64,000 nucleotides of DNA, taken from positions 51,883 through 115,882 of the forward strand of contig ONOH01000002.1 of assembly GCA_900319405.1 (NCBI GenBank), given 5' to 3'. This stretch comes from an uncultured Bacteroidales bacterium (GTDB taxonomy: Bacteria; Bacteroidota; Bacteroidia; Bacteroidales; UBA932). Below, piece after piece: positions 26,050 through 34,121 of the stretch. Below the pieces are notes generated by a model. The model did not search any database, was not told where the DNA came from, and saw only the letters and a list, made by a program, of their open reading frames with translations. Numbering within the stretch: the first letter of the stretch is position 1; the number at the start of each line of letters is the position of its first letter. A program made the position numbers and the translations under genes.

Positions 26050-27990
26050 ATGAAACACATTACCAAATACTTCGCCGGCGCGCTCGCCGCATTCGCCATC
26101 TTCTCTACCGCTCCCTCCTGCACGGACCTGACGGAGCACGTCTACGATTCCCTGTCCCCGAGCAATCTCTCGGGCACGGACGACGAGACCATGGATATGC
26201 TGGGTAACCTCTATGTCCAGCTCCGCTTTATGTACTGGTCCTGGGAAGGCTACTTCGACATCAACGAAGAAAGTTCCGACCTTATCATGACCCCTTACCG
26301 CACCTACGGCGGCTGGGGCGCCCAGTACATCAACCTGCACCAGAATGACCCGTACGCAGGTATTCCTCACCTCTGGCAGGAGTGGAACTACTGCTACAAC
26401 GGCATCATGAAAGCCAACCAGCTGCTGGAAACCCAGGTCATCATTGACAACAAAGAGGCTTTTGCCGAGGTTCGCGCCATCCGCGCCCTCTATTATTTCA
26501 TCCTCTTCGACCTGTGGCGCAACATTCCGCTGGAAATCAGCTTCGAGAAGACCCTGGAACCGGGTTATCTGCCGGAACAGTCCGCCCCCGAACACGTTTG
26601 GGATTTCCTGGCCAAGGAAGTGGAAGAATGCATTCCGGACATGCCCACCACAAAACTGTACGGCCGTATGAACAAATATGCCGCCTGTATGCTGGCCGCC
26701 AAGGTATTCCTGATGCACGACAGCTGGCTGCGCGGCTTTGAGAAGGACGCCACCCCCAACCTTGTGATGAGCGAACACGCCAACGCCAACCGCAACTGGG
26801 ACAGCGAATTCTTCCAGACCAATGCCCAGAACAACAACAAGTGGTACAAGAAAGCTTACCAGTACGCTAAAATAGTGGTGGACGAAGGCGGATATACCCT
26901 GGCCGACAACTATCTGGACAACAGCCGCAACAACCTCAGCGGTGCCCAGGAAGTTATATTCGTTCTCCCGCTGGATGGCGCCAAAGCCAGCCACAACTAC
27001 CTGATCAACAAGTGCTTCGTGGGTCGCGGCGGTGCCGCCTTCGGTTACAGCGGCACACCCTGGAACGGCTCCTGCGCCGTGCCTCAGTTCATCCATTCCT
27101 ATGATCCGGATGACAGTCGCCTCACCGATACCTGGGCCATCGGCCAGCAGTATTATTATGACGATCCCTCCTTCCCCATCTACGAACAGGAGCAGAAGCG
27201 CAGTGACGACGGCCCCGATATGCTCACCGCAGCCATGATCAGCGCCGAGCCCAGACACAAGCAGCGCAACCACGCTGCGGGCAATTACCCGCTGGTGTAC
27301 ACGGTGGAGGTCCACTCCATCAACAACCCCGGAGCCTACGACTTCGAAGGTGCCCGTTTCAAGAAGCAGGAAATTGTTCCCGGCAACCGCGGCACCTATG
27401 GCGACGATGTGTGCTTCTACCGCCTCTCCGACGCCTACTTCATCATGGCCGAGACCGTGCTCCGCGCCGGTGGCATTGACGGCGCAAGCGATGCTGATGC
27501 CGCCAAGTGGGTCACGATGGTACGCCAGCGCGCCTTCAAGAACAATCCGGCCAAGGCCACCCGTACCGCCGCCCAGCTCCGCGCAGACTCCGTGTATGAC
27601 TACGGCGTACGCGAATGCACCACTTCCACGTCGGCCAACCCGTATGCCGATTTCAAGTACGACGCCAACGGCAACGTGCTGCCTTCCTCCTTCACGGAAT
27701 ACACCAAGGACAACAGCGCCACTATCGAACTGGGAGGACTCCTGGACGACCTGGCCTGGGAATTCGTGGGAGAACACCACCGCCGCCAGGACCTGCAGCG
27801 TTTCATGCTTTCCGACGGACGCAATGTCTATAACGGAAAAACCTGGTTCTGCCGCAAGAACAAGATGGCCGTGGGAGACTGGCACAACAACGTATTCCCC
27901 ATTTACACGGAATTTGTCCAGTCCAACATAAAGATCAAACAGAACTACGGCTTCTCCGACGAATCGGCCTCCGAGCAGCCTGCAGGTTAA
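26050..27990 (+). CDS. SusD/RagB-family outer-membrane lipoprotein (second pair)
   Basis: The 646-residue protein has a lipoprotein signal ending APSC and the SusD fold: NGIMKANQLLE, AEVRAIRALYYFILFDLWRN and the C-terminal VFPIYTEFVQSNIKIKQNYG tail region. It lies 18 bp downstream of its susC. It is longer than the first SusD (563 residues), with an extended mid-region, and the two are not close copies. Confidence 0.95.
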   Translation: MKHITKYFAGALAAFAIFSTAPSCTDLTEHVYDSLSPSNLSGTDDETMDMLGNLYVQLRFMYWSWEGYFDINEESSDLIMTPYRTYGGWGAQYINLHQNDPYAGIPHLWQEWNYCYNGIMKANQLLETQVIIDNKEAFAEVRAIRALYYFILFDLWRNIPLEISFEKTLEPGYLPEQSAPEHVWDFLAKEVEECIPDMPTTKLYGRMNKYAACMLAAKVFLMHDSWLRGFEKDATPNLVMSEHANANRNWDSEFFQTNAQNNNKWYKKAYQYAKIVVDEGGYTLADNYLDNSRNNLSGAQEVIFVLPLDGAKASHNYLINKCFVGRGGAAFGYSGTPWNGSCAVPQFIHSYDPDDSRLTDTWAIGQQYYYDDPSFPIYEQEQKRSDDGPDMLTAAMISAEPRHKQRNHAAGNYPLVYTVEVHSINNPGAYDFEGARFKKQEIVPGNRGTYGDDVCFYRLSDAYFIMAETVLRAGGIDGASDADAAKWVTMVRQRAFKNNPAKATRTAAQLRADSVYDYGVRECTTSTSANPYADFKYDANGNVLPSSFTEYTKDNSATIELGGLLDDLAWEFVGEHHRRQDLQRFMLSDGRNVYNGKTWFCRKNKMAVGDWHNNVFPIYTEFVQSNIKIKQNYGFSDESASEQPAG

Positions 27991-28031
27991 TAATCTGTTC
28001 GTCAACAATAATTATTTAACATAACAGCCCC

Positions 28032-29930
28032 ATGAAAAAAGTATTTTTATTCCTTGCAACGGCAGTCCTCGCAGTAGCTGCCTGCAATAAACCCCAGTAC
28101 ATTATCCCCGTGGATGATAACACCGGTCAGGATGATCCCGAGCCGCAGGAAGGATTCGTAGAAACCACCCTTACTGTAGATATTGTCATGCAGGAGGGTG
28201 TCAACAACAACTACAGCGGCGTGCTGGGCGTAATGCCCGGTGAAAAAATCCTGGAAGCCCTGGACATGACGGCCAATGAATTCTACACCGCCATGGGCAC
28301 CTACAGCGGCTCCAATGCACAGACCAGCCAGGAGAAAAACACCATTCTCTTTGGCGTGGCCAATGCCAACAACACCGAAGACTTCAAATGGGTTCCTTCC
28401 TCCACCAACAACTTCGGCCATTGGTTTGGCAAAAACGGCGAACTCGTCGCCTGGGGTGACGAGGCTTACTTCTTTATGGAAAGCCGCTGCGAGTGGGGCC
28501 TGGACGCTCCCGATGCCGAGACACTGGCCGCCCTGTGGGACTTTACCGTAGGATGCTTCCCCGAAAGAACCGTAGCCGGAGAAAGCTACAAGGCTACCCA
28601 GGTTTTCCTGTACATTGACGACGACGATGTAGAGCACTACGTCTATGTCGTATGGAACATCACGGTTGAAGAAGCCGAAGAAGTGAGCCTGAACGTGGTC
28701 GGCACCCAGGAAGTGAACTACGAATCCCCGTTCTACGGTGACTACACCAGCACTCCGCTGTACACCGAAATCGACACCGACGCCCTCCAGGCCGCCATCG
28801 GCATTCCGCTGGAAGATGCCGACGTTTACGGCATCAACGCCGACGGCAGCGCGAGCCTGGCTCCCGGTACCAACTTCTGGTTCACCGCGGAAGGAAATAT
28901 CACCAAGTGGGGCGAAGGCGCAGGAATCTGCATCAATGACGATGCCGGCGACAATACCTGGTCCTGGTGCATGTTCCCGGACGAAGCCCTTTCCGGCCAG
29001 ACGCTGAAAGGCGCCGTCGCTTTCGTGAACCCGACCGACAACAGAGCCTACGTGGTGTATGTAACGGTTGTCATTACCGCCATCGACTATCTGAGCTTCA
29101 ACGTGCTTGTGTCCTACGAGACCGGTGAAAGCGTGTACACCCTTACCGAGAACAACATCGCCGCCATCGCGGACGCTCTCGGCGAAGAGACCATCGACCT
29201 TGCCACCATCGGCACCGATATCGCCATGAAGGGCGTCAATTCCGACGGTTCCATCTATGACGGCGGATACACCGCCAACAACGGTTACTGGTACAGCTCC
29301 AAGGGCGACGTTACCAACTGGGGATCCGACGACTTCAACACCTACATTGAATATCGCGGAGAAGGCAACTTCGGTTGTGGCCTTTGGGAAGAAACCGGCG
29401 TTACCAATACCGTCCAGCTGGCCCTGGTGAAGGGTGACAAGCAGGCCGTGCTTACCTTCAACCTGGAGGTTGATGAACAGAAATCCTATCAAACTGAAGA
29501 AATAGGCACTTTGACTTTTAACGCAACACAGAAGCTTTCTGACGGTTATGGCGGCGAAGTTCTTGTCGTTGATTATGAGGATCTCTGCACCAAACTTGGT
29601 CTCAGCGACGAAACCTTCGCCGAGAAATTCATCGTTATCACGGAAGAGGGCACAATGGATTATACCGGAGAAGCTCCTGGTTTCTGGTTCAATGCCGATG
29701 GTGTCATCTGTAACTGGGCTGACGACGGATCTTCCTTCTATCTCAATGTCAAGTATGGTGAAAACCTCCCCGAAGGCGCCACCAGCAAACTTATCATCAA
29801 CACGGGTATCCGCGCCGAGGAAAACCATGTCACTGCAACCGGAACCTTCACTGGGAAAATGCGCTTTGCCAACATTGAAACGTTGAAACACGTCACTGTT
29901 ACTGTGACCGTCACCGTGACCACTGACTAA
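28032..29930 (+). CDS. Lipoprotein with four DUF4859 modules (SusE/F-like position)
   Basis: The 632-residue protein has a lipoprotein signal ending VAAC, then four repeated DUF4859-type modules (about residues 41-217, 218-355, 356-493 and 494-632). Modules carry a G(I/V)N(A/S)DGS stretch and an aromatic FWF/YWY strand followed by a Gly-Asp/Asn-Ile/Val-Thr turn. The C-terminus is an unusual VTVTVTVTVTTD strand. It is the counterpart of the three-module protein at 4282 and occupies the same slot after susD. Surface binding of the locus substrate is inferred. A strong terminator follows. Confidence 0.83.
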   Translation: MKKVFLFLATAVLAVAACNKPQYIIPVDDNTGQDDPEPQEGFVETTLTVDIVMQEGVNNNYSGVLGVMPGEKILEALDMTANEFYTAMGTYSGSNAQTSQEKNTILFGVANANNTEDFKWVPSSTNNFGHWFGKNGELVAWGDEAYFFMESRCEWGLDAPDAETLAALWDFTVGCFPERTVAGESYKATQVFLYIDDDDVEHYVYVVWNITVEEAEEVSLNVVGTQEVNYESPFYGDYTSTPLYTEIDTDALQAAIGIPLEDADVYGINADGSASLAPGTNFWFTAEGNITKWGEGAGICINDDAGDNTWSWCMFPDEALSGQTLKGAVAFVNPTDNRAYVVYVTVVITAIDYLSFNVLVSYETGESVYTLTENNIAAIADALGEETIDLATIGTDIAMKGVNSDGSIYDGGYTANNGYWYSSKGDVTNWGSDDFNTYIEYRGEGNFGCGLWEETGVTNTVQLALVKGDKQAVLTFNLEVDEQKSYQTEEIGTLTFNATQKLSDGYGGEVLVVDYEDLCTKLGLSDETFAEKFIVITEEGTMDYTGEAPGFWFNADGVICNWADDGSSFYLNVKYGENLPEGATSKLIINTGIRAEENHVTATGTFTGKMRFANIETLKHVTVTVTVTVTTD

Positions 29931-29944
29931 TCCCTAATCCTTTC

Positions 29945-29980
29945 AGCAAAAGCCAGGGGGCTTCCCTCTGGCTTTTGCTT
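29945..29980 (+). terminator. Intrinsic terminator after the susC-susD-DUF4859 genes
   Basis: AGCAAAAGCCAG pairs perfectly with CTGGCTTTTGCT, extended inward by four more pairs (one G-T) to a CTT loop. The T-rich 3' arm is followed by TTTAAAAA. It separates the transport genes from the two DUF6055 genes and probably reduces read-through into them. Confidence 0.75.
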
Positions 29981-30055
29981 TAAAAATCAAGATTCTTCCC
30001 TCCGATTCGCTTTTGTAGAAAAGGCAACGCTGAAATTCAATATAACCATTACCGA

Positions 30056-31891
30056 ATGATGAAACGGATTTTCCTATTTCTGGTGCTGACGGCCGTCATT
30101 ATGCTTCCCGCCTGCCGGAAAGATAACGAAGGACAAGACCCCGGCCAGCAGCAAGAGGAGCCTACCGGTCCTACGGACGACTATGCTGCCACGATTACCC
30201 TCACGACACAGACCGTAAACATCGGCCCGGAAGAGGGCGACACCGGCACCCTCCTTTTTGCCTGCGACCACGAGTGGTTCCTGGAAATCCCGGAAGAAGC
30301 CAAAGACTGGCTCTCCTCCGAAAAGATGAAAGGCAAAAGCGGAAAGACCATCCGCGTCATCCTGAAGGGGAAGGCCAACGACGGCGGTATCCGCACCGCC
30401 ACCTGCCGCATTCTGTCCGGCTCCAAGAAGAAAAAATTCACCGTGACCCAGAACGCGGCAGTCCTGATCCTTTCGGCTGCCGATGTTCCGGACCTGGGAA
30501 AATACTACCAGCCGCAGGAATTCAATTTCGACATGCTTCGTTCCGACTCCAAGTGGAGCTGGTGCCGCAGCAAGCAAAGCGAGCATTTTGTCGTGTTCTG
30601 GGACATCAAGTACGGCGAATACGGTCTGTTCGGAGAGCGTATGGGAGAAGAAAACACCTGGCCCACCACCTGCAAAACCGGCTCGATGGCCGTGGATATC
30701 GACGACCTCCTGAAAAAGGCCGAAGAATTCTACGAGCTCAACGTGAACAAGCTCAAGTTTGCCGAGACGGGAAAGGGACTTTCCGTACTGGACAAATACA
30801 AGATGCAGATTTACATCATCTACCAGAGCGAATGGCTGGCCACCGGATCCGGCTACGACAACGTCATCGGAGCCCTGTGGGTGAATCCCTCCACCTGCAA
30901 ACCCGTGGGCAGCACCATCGGCCACGAAATTGGCCACTGCTTCCAGTACATGACTTTCTGTGACTATCTGGTGCGCAAGGGCGTGAGTGAAGAAAAAGCG
31001 CCCTCCACCTCCGGCAACCAGGGTCCCGGATGGCGCTATGGTTTCGGACCCAACGGGGCCGGCGGCAACGCCTTCTGGGAGCAGACTGCCCAGTGGCAGA
31101 GCATGCAGCTGCCCCAGTACCGGGAAGAGACTTTTGCCGGCTGGTACGGCGAATATACCCGGTCCACGCACCTGCACGTGATTCATGAGCGCCCGCGCTA
31201 CGCCGCCTATTTCATCCACTGGTGGTGGGTGGAACAGAACGACATCAGTTTCATCGGCCGGATGTGGAACGAGTCTGAATTCCCCGAGGATCCCGTGGAG
31301 ACCTATATGCGCCTGATGAAATACGATGTAGAGCAGATGAACGACTCCATGTACGGCTATGCCTCGCATATGGTCACCTACGACACCGGCGAACTCCGCA
31401 ACTACGCCAAATACAAACACGGCGGATCCACCATCGACCATCACGGAGAAATGGCCGTCGCCACCGGCGATATCAGCCAGAAAGACGGCTGGTGGAACAT
31501 CAAGGCCTCCCTCTCCCCGGAAACCACCGGTTACAACGTGATTCGGATGACTGTTCCCAAGGGACAGGAAGTGAGCGTGACGCTGAACCCGAACCTGGGC
31601 ATCAGCGGCTGCGTGAGCGGGTCGGCCTCGCTGGCCGGCTGGCGCTACGGTTTCGTTACCGTCAACAGTGACGAGACCCGCAGCTACAGCCCCGTCTGGA
31701 AGGCCACGGCCACCACCGACGGCCAGGAAAAAAACTGGACGGTTCCGGCCAATGCCAGCAAGATGTGGCTGGTGGTCACCGGCGCCCCTTCCAAGTACGA
31801 GCGTCACCCCTGGACCGACGAGTCTGACGACAAAGACACCAAATGGCCCTGGAAAGCCCAGTTCAAGAACACCAAACCTTACGGTAAATAA
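30056..31891 (+). CDS. BACON-DUF6055 lipoprotein with HEIGH zinc-binding motif
   Basis: The 611-residue lipoprotein has a signal ending MLPAC (Cys 20); the second Met may be the true start. Residues ~43-135 form a BACON beta domain (ITLTTQTVNIGPEEGDTG ending KKFTVTQNA). The DUF6055 region has KQSEHFVVFWD, HEIGH at 290-294 and FWEQTAQW with Glu342. A C-terminal beta region resembles that of the other paralogs, but the DUF4859 module is absent. The stop overlaps the next ATG by one base (TAATG), so the two are translationally coupled. No clear promoter is visible after the upstream terminator. Confidence 0.85.
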   Translation: MMKRIFLFLVLTAVIMLPACRKDNEGQDPGQQQEEPTGPTDDYAATITLTTQTVNIGPEEGDTGTLLFACDHEWFLEIPEEAKDWLSSEKMKGKSGKTIRVILKGKANDGGIRTATCRILSGSKKKKFTVTQNAAVLILSAADVPDLGKYYQPQEFNFDMLRSDSKWSWCRSKQSEHFVVFWDIKYGEYGLFGERMGEENTWPTTCKTGSMAVDIDDLLKKAEEFYELNVNKLKFAETGKGLSVLDKYKMQIYIIYQSEWLATGSGYDNVIGALWVNPSTCKPVGSTIGHEIGHCFQYMTFCDYLVRKGVSEEKAPSTSGNQGPGWRYGFGPNGAGGNAFWEQTAQWQSMQLPQYREETFAGWYGEYTRSTHLHVIHERPRYAAYFIHWWWVEQNDISFIGRMWNESEFPEDPVETYMRLMKYDVEQMNDSMYGYASHMVTYDTGELRNYAKYKHGGSTIDHHGEMAVATGDISQKDGWWNIKASLSPETTGYNVIRMTVPKGQEVSVTLNPNLGISGCVSGSASLAGWRYGFVTVNSDETRSYSPVWKATATTDGQEKNWTVPANASKMWLVVTGAPSKYERHPWTDESDDKDTKWPWKAQFKNTKPYGK

Positions 31892-34056
31892 TGAAGCATC
31901 TGCTAAGATTTGCAGCCCTCACCCTCGTGGCAGGGCTGTTTTTCTCCTGCCAAAAACAGCAGGAACTGGAGCCGGAAGAAGAAAAATGGACGGAAAACAC
32001 CGGCGAAATTGACTACCGGATTGCCCCGGCTGCGGAGTTTACCGCTGAAGGGGGTGAGAAATCCATCCGCTTCACCTGCACAGAATCGTGGCACATCGAG
32101 TGCGATGCCTCCTGGCTGCACTTTGACCCGGAACGCGCCAAGGGAAACGGAGATAAAAAGTCCTACAAGGTAACGATAAATGCCGATGAAAACCAAGAAC
32201 GGAAATCCCGCAAGGCCAACGTTTCCATAGTCAGCGGCGAGTCCCGATACAGCTTTACCGTCACCCAAAAAGCGCCCACCATCACCCTTAGCGATGAAGA
32301 GATCGCTGCAAAGGGCATCGATATCAAGCGCATTTACACGGGCGTTGCCGGCAGCCTTTCCAATCTCAAACGTTCCGACAACGAGTTCTTCCTGGGCCGT
32401 GCACGCGCCAGCGAGCATTTTATCGTCCTCTGGGACAAAGGCTACGACGAGACGGGAGAAATTGACCCCAGCGACAGCCAGACGCCCCAGGAGATTCGGG
32501 TTGACGTGGACGATCTCCTGAAAAAGGCCGAAATCTACTACGAAACCTATGTGAACAAGTTCCAGATGCGCGGCCCCGAGGGGAAATCCTTCCTGGATAA
32601 GTATTACCTCACCATCTGCCTGTACGGAACCACCAACTGGAAGGCTGAAGGCGGCGGAGCCGGTGATATGGGCGGCCTATGGGTGAGCGCCACGGCCTGC
32701 CAGCCCACAGGTAGCACCGTCGCCCACGAAATCGGCCATGCTTTCCAGTATCAGGTATATGCCGATTTCGGCCACAAAGACGCCGGATTTATGCAGAGCG
32801 GCGGTGTGTTCTGGGAAGCCTGTGCCAACTGGCAGAGTTACAACCTCTACGCGGAACAGGCCTACAACTCCGACAATTTCCGGGTTTTTGCCGAGAACAG
32901 CCACAAGCACTTCCACTACTTTGATATGCGCTACGCATCGTACTGGTTCCAGTTCCTGTGGACCGACAAGTACGGTTTTGACGCTTATGGCCGGATCTGG
33001 AAGGAATCCAAACGCAGCGAGGATGCCTGCCAGGCCTATATGCGGCTTTACTGCGGCGGAGACATCGCCAGCTTCAACCGGGACCTCTATGAATATGCTT
33101 CCCGCTGCGCCACCTGGGACTTCACTACGGAAGTGGTGAACCTGGACGAACAGGCGAATGTATCCCGCACGGCTTCCATCGGAGACTTCGGGAAAGACTA
33201 TATCGGAAACATCGGCTGGGTGGGTTACGACGACGGTGACGGATGGAACAGAGTGGGCGATGCCCGTGCCCCGGAAGCCACCGGCTTCAACATCATCCGC
33301 CTCAAACCCGCCGCCGGAAAAAGCGTCACCGCCGAATTCGAGGGCCTTGCCAAGAAGGCCGATGCCGGCTGGACATACGGATTTGTTGCCCTTCTTGCCG
33401 ACGGGTCCCGCGCCTACAGTTCCCCTACCCTCACCTCCGGTACGGCCAGCACCAGCTGGACGGTTCCCTCCTCCACGGAAAAACTGTGGCTGGTGGTCTC
33501 CTGCACACCTTCCCGGTATTATGGAAGCGAACAGGGCGGCAGCTGGCCTTACCGGGTCCGCTTCACCGGGACCGACCTGATTACCAAGATCGATTTCAAC
33601 GGCGACGAGACCCCTCACAATACCGAAATCATCAAGCATATTGACGTGCCTGCCTCTGACGGCTATGCCGGTCCTTCCTTCACTTTTGACGCCGAAGACT
33701 ATCAGAAGATAGGGATGGCCTTTGTGATGCAGCCTTCCGAGATTGCCGCCGCCATAGCGGCAGACCGGGCAAAATACGCCACCGGCAAGGTTAAATTCGG
33801 CTCTCTCGAGCCTGACGGGTCGGTCAGTTACAGATACACCGCCAACGGCTATGGTTTCTGGTACGGACCGGACGGCGCCGTAACGCCGTGGGAAGGAAGT
33901 CCTACCGTTTACACCCAATACGACCGTACCAGCTGGACCTTCCAGGTAGGAAGCAAGCCCGGCGTTGTCTCACCGGGTGAAAAATACACCATCCGCCCCG
34001 TCTTCGTGTACGGAAACTATCAGGCGGTGGTCACCATCCATATAAATATAAAGTAA
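31891..34056 (+). CDS. BACON-DUF6055-DUF4859 lipoprotein with HEIGH zinc-binding motif
   Basis: The 721-residue lipoprotein has a signal ending FFSC (Cys 20). In order: a BACON domain (~40-128, ending YSFTVTQKA), DUF6055 with RASEHFIVLWD, HEIGH at 279-283 and FWEACANW with Glu309, a beta domain, then a DUF4859 module (~590-721). It combines the accessory domains that the other two paralogs carry singly. A cell-surface metallopeptidase or glycopeptidase role is plausible from HExxH but untested. It is the last gene before a terminator. Confidence 0.85.
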   Translation: MKHLLRFAALTLVAGLFFSCQKQQELEPEEEKWTENTGEIDYRIAPAAEFTAEGGEKSIRFTCTESWHIECDASWLHFDPERAKGNGDKKSYKVTINADENQERKSRKANVSIVSGESRYSFTVTQKAPTITLSDEEIAAKGIDIKRIYTGVAGSLSNLKRSDNEFFLGRARASEHFIVLWDKGYDETGEIDPSDSQTPQEIRVDVDDLLKKAEIYYETYVNKFQMRGPEGKSFLDKYYLTICLYGTTNWKAEGGGAGDMGGLWVSATACQPTGSTVAHEIGHAFQYQVYADFGHKDAGFMQSGGVFWEACANWQSYNLYAEQAYNSDNFRVFAENSHKHFHYFDMRYASYWFQFLWTDKYGFDAYGRIWKESKRSEDACQAYMRLYCGGDIASFNRDLYEYASRCATWDFTTEVVNLDEQANVSRTASIGDFGKDYIGNIGWVGYDDGDGWNRVGDARAPEATGFNIIRLKPAAGKSVTAEFEGLAKKADAGWTYGFVALLADGSRAYSSPTLTSGTASTSWTVPSSTEKLWLVVSCTPSRYYGSEQGGSWPYRVRFTGTDLITKIDFNGDETPHNTEIIKHIDVPASDGYAGPSFTFDAEDYQKIGMAFVMQPSEIAAAIAADRAKYATGKVKFGSLEPDGSVSYRYTANGYGFWYGPDGAVTPWEGSPTVYTQYDRTSWTFQVGSKPGVVSPGEKYTIRPVFVYGNYQAVVTIHINIK

Positions 34057-34068
34057 CTCCGGTTAAAC

Positions 34069-34107
34069 AAAAAGACAGAGGCCTCACAAAGACTTCTGTC
34101 TTTTTTT
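34069..34107. terminator. Bidirectional intrinsic terminator
   Basis: AAAAAGACAGA pairs with TCTGTCTTTTT, followed by further Ts on the plus strand and preceded by As. It lies between the convergent ends of the genes at 31891 and 34122 and can serve both. Confidence 0.75.
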
Positions 34108-34121
34108 GTTTTCAGCCTGTC

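Noticed and set aside
22981-28008. A 1675-codon minus-strand open frame opposite the second susC-susD
   Set aside because: Low-complexity Val/Gly/Ala-rich product with no domain; an antisense shadow of susC and susD.
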